From the NCBI GenBank assembly GCA_002385265.1, contig DGDD01000039.1, forward strand, positions 1 through 16,198: 16,198 nt of DNA. The letters run 5' to 3'. Every line of letters starts with the position of its first letter. Positions within the stretch are counted from its first letter, which is position 1. A program made the position numbers and the translations under genes. Shown here one piece after another: positions 14,380 through 16,198 of this stretch. The notes beneath the pieces were generated by a model, which was given only the letters and a program-made list of their open reading frames with translations, ran no database searches and was not told the DNA's origin. This DNA comes from Chitinophagaceae bacterium UBA3961. Its GTDB lineage: Bacteria; Bacteroidota; Bacteroidia; Chitinophagales; Chitinophagaceae.

Positions 14380-15870
14380 TCAGGGTGTTTTTCCACAACG
14401 CAACACGCCTGCTTTGGCTCTTTGGTCGAGGGAGTTTTTGTAGTCGTGATTATCCATATCAAGGCATTCTTGATACCATTTAAGCGCTTCTGTAAGTTGC
14501 CCTCTAGCTTCGAACAGCATTCCTAATTGAAGGGCAGAACGTGCGGCAAAATATTCAGTTCTTTCTCGGCCTTGTTGAATGGCCAATTTGTAAAAGGGGA
14601 TGGCTTCTTCGGTGCGCCCCAATTCGTCGTAAATTCTCGCTACCCTGTAATTGAATTCAATTTGATCTACCGTGTTTTTGAAGTCGGTGTATCGCTTCCC
14701 AAACAACAAACGCAAAGCTTCCATATAGTAGCCCCCATCGGAATAGAGACGCGCTTTCAATAGCAATGGATCAGGCCATTTTGGATTGGAAGCTTGCTTT
14801 TGGGCTTGTTTGTCGGCCTCTGCGGCCAATGAACCTCTTCGTAACACTTCCAGTCTATACTTTTCTGCTTTAGCAGTATTGCCATTCAAGTAATAATACC
14901 AGCTGATTTTTAACAACACGTCTTTAATATAGTATTTCCCTTTGAACTGGGTAGCGTACTTCTCCAAATGATTTACTGCGTCTATATCTAAGTGATAGAG
15001 CTTTGCATATCCTTCTTCAAAATCCCATACCAAAGTAGGTAGGTATTCCCGACTGTTCTTTCGTTGCTGAATCAATTTTAACGCAATATCTGCGTGTTGG
15101 GTGTTGAGGTGTAAGTTAACGGCTAAATAAAGCAGCAGTTGGTTGAAAGGATATTTTTGTAGTTCTTTCTGAATAGAATTAAAGATCTCTTTTCGGTCAT
15201 TCAGGATATAATACTTTAAATAAAATTGATAGAACAGTCCTTCCTCCCGAAAGAGTAGCGACCATTCATCTGTTGCATTTAAAACCTTGTTCATTTGAGC
15301 CATCCCGTCTGAAACGGTTCCCTTGATTCCCATAAGATTGGCCAACCATTTGTAGCCATCGGGTATGGTTCCTGCAGCCACTTGCATGGCTCCTCTAAAT
15401 AACGTGTTGGGAAGAAATGCCGGGAAGCTTTTTTGATTTTCCTTGAAATTCAGAAAAGCGGCACGAAATGAAAGCCCTGCACTCCAATTGTGATCAAACT
15501 TCGCTTCAACGGCGGCTGTTTGAAATTGTACCAATGCACGGGAAAAAAGATACCAAGGATCGTCTTCAGGGCCATCTTCCAATTGATCCAATCTATCTTC
15601 AAACAAGGGGAACCTTTTCTTATATACTGCCGGATCTTCATTCAAAAACAAGTCGTAAAAATCGATGTAGTTTTCGAGTAAAACGGGAATGAGGTTATTG
15701 GGATTGATCCGTTGCTCGTTAGTCAATAGTAGTTTGGCATACTCCGTTCTTAGAGAAACGATAGCAGTGTATGCTTCTTTACAATTGGCATTGAATTCGA
15801 AGCGCTTTTGAGCTGAAGCATTCAGCACACAGAACAACGCTGAAACAGTAAGCAGGAGTACCTTTCGCAT
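14380..15870 (-). CDS. Secreted tetratricopeptide-repeat protein (TTC39/Iml2-like?)
   Basis: A 496-residue protein with a clear signal peptide (MRKVLLLTVSALFCVLNASAQ, cut after SAQ), so periplasmic or outer-membrane associated. It is predominantly helical. Two TPR-like units are readable near the C-terminus (about 407-434, NYRVARIYDELGRTEEAIPF, and 440-472), and weaker repeats probably fill the rest. The block GTIPDGYKWLANLMGIKGTVSDGMAQM (about 167-193) resembles the start of the eukaryotic TTC39/Iml2 repeat proteins, but that likeness is my inference. The function is unknown. The frame is open to a TTG at 15918, but that lies inside a hairpin and upstream of a -7 box, so the ATG at 15870 is the start. 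It is probably co-transcribed with recN downstream. Confidence 0.75.
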   Translation of the reverse strand: MRKVLLLTVSALFCVLNASAQKRFEFNANCKEAYTAIVSLRTEYAKLLLTNEQRINPNNLIPVLLENYIDFYDLFLNEDPAVYKKRFPLFEDRLDQLEDGPEDDPWYLFSRALVQFQTAAVEAKFDHNWSAGLSFRAAFLNFKENQKSFPAFLPNTLFRGAMQVAAGTIPDGYKWLANLMGIKGTVSDGMAQMNKVLNATDEWSLLFREEGLFYQFYLKYYILNDRKEIFNSIQKELQKYPFNQLLLYLAVNLHLNTQHADIALKLIQQRKNSREYLPTLVWDFEEGYAKLYHLDIDAVNHLEKYATQFKGKYYIKDVLLKISWYYYLNGNTAKAEKYRLEVLRRGSLAAEADKQAQKQASNPKWPDPLLLKARLYSDGGYYMEALRLLFGKRYTDFKNTVDQIEFNYRVARIYDELGRTEEAIPFYKLAIQQGRERTEYFAARSALQLGMLFEARGQLTEALKWYQECLDMDNHDYKNSLDQRAKAGVLRCGKTP

Positions 15871-15878
15871 GAATGGTA

Positions 15879-15908
15879 CAAAGATAGGGATTCTTATAAA
15901 GCAGCAAG
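15879..15908 (-). promoter_or_regulatory. Promoter of the TPR protein-recN operon
   Basis: TATCTTTG (15886-15879 on the minus strand) is an exact TAnnTTTG -7 box, and CTTG about 18 bases upstream (near 15908-15905) is a one-mismatch -33 box. Only 8 bases separate the -7 box from the ATG at 15870. The -33 box lies in the outer edge of the upstream hairpin. Confidence 0.5.
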
Positions 15909-15931
15909 ATCTCGCCAATGGCGAGATCTTG
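15905..15931 (-). terminator. Hairpin after the right-edge gene
   Basis: A perfect 12-bp stem: CAAGATCTCGCC (15905-15916) pairs with GGCGAGATCTTG (15920-15931) across a 3-base loop. It lies 22 bases after the stop of the upstream minus-strand gene. The following run on the minus strand (CTGCTTTATAAG) is only mildly T-rich, so termination is likely but not certain. Confidence 0.6.
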
Positions 15932-15953
15932 ATAGTTGTTTTCGAATGATGTA

Positions 15954-16198
15954 CTATTTCGTTAAATCGAATCTTGACAGCAGTACTTTGTCTCCTTTCA
16001 ATGTTTCACTTAAGTAAATAAGGTATTTACCCAAGCGGAGTACGTTTTTATCCGGCATCAAATAGTATTTGCGATTTTCATCTTCACCCAATACTTTGAA
16101 ATCACTGGCTTTTTTAGTAGCAGCATCAATTACACCGTATTGAATGGTATAGAGCGGTGTGTAGGTAGTGCTAACAGTAGTGGTACGAGTACCGGCGA
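15954..16198 (-). CDS. Unrecognised protein, C-terminal 80 residues
   Basis: An open frame enters from the right edge and stops at the TAG complemented by 15954-15956. The readable part is 80 residues, beginning AGTRTTTVSTTYTPLYTIQY and ending YLIYLSETLKGDKVLLSRFDLTK. It is rich in alternating hydrophobic and polar residues with many Tyr, Thr and Lys, suggesting beta structure, perhaps the last strands of a secreted beta-propeller or sandwich protein. I do not recognise a family. It is on the same strand as the TPR gene but separated from it by a hairpin and a promoter. No start is visible. Confidence 0.65.
   Translation of the reverse strand, partial: AGTRTTTVSTTYTPLYTIQYGVIDAATKKASDFKVLGEDENRKYYLMPDKNVLRLGKYLIYLSETLKGDKVLLSRFDLTK

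Noticed and set aside
15871..15918. Longer TPR protein from the TTG at 15918
   Set aside because: It would begin inside a hairpin and before the -7 box, and would bury the signal peptide behind 16 extra residues.

Overview
The window is a chromosomal housekeeping stretch from a member of the Bacteroidota, most likely Chitinophagales or Sphingobacteriia-like (inference). Three things point there. Several genes are preceded by the Bacteroidota -7 box TAnnTTTG, with or without a TTTG -33 box, and have no clear Shine-Dalgarno sequence. Lineage-typical small or secreted proteins are present (a DUF2795 acidic protein, a DUF922 protein, a secreted TPR protein). Base composition is moderate to AT-rich throughout. 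I see no phage, insertion sequence, CRISPR array, rRNA or tRNA.

Left part (1-2403, minus strand): a compact operon read right to left, aminopeptidase P, then pssA (phosphatidylserine synthase), purS (small subunit of FGAM synthase), then the first 20 codons of rsmI running off the left edge. Then plus-strand pckA (2655-4256) with a near-perfect promoter and a strong terminator, and a DUF922 secreted metalloprotease-like gene (4409-4951).

Middle (4948-8186, minus strand): trpS, a deoxynucleoside kinase and a membrane-anchored sulfatase/phosphoglycerol-transferase-like protein, read right to left. Facing away from trpS are gatC and a MacB-type ABC ATPase (8319-9332, plus), then a PduO-type cobalamin adenosyltransferase (9497-10060, plus). 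A LolD-type ABC ATPase (10057-10716, minus) converges on the last.

Right part: a DUF2795 gene (plus) converging on a SemiSWEET transporter gene (minus), fabI (minus), a 435-bp non-coding gap bracketed by AT-rich inverted repeats, recN (minus), a secreted TPR protein (minus), and the 3' end of an unrecognised gene at the right edge (minus).

Functions cover lipid synthesis (pssA, fabI), purine and deoxynucleotide supply (purS, dNK), gluconeogenesis (pckA), translation (trpS, gatC, rsmI), DNA repair (recN) and envelope transport (LolD, MacB-like). No new defence or biosynthetic system is evident. The points most worth a second look are the repeat-filled gap upstream of fabI, promoter boxes almost touching two start codons, three tail-to-tail gene junctions that each overlap by exactly 4 bp, and a few poorly characterised proteins.
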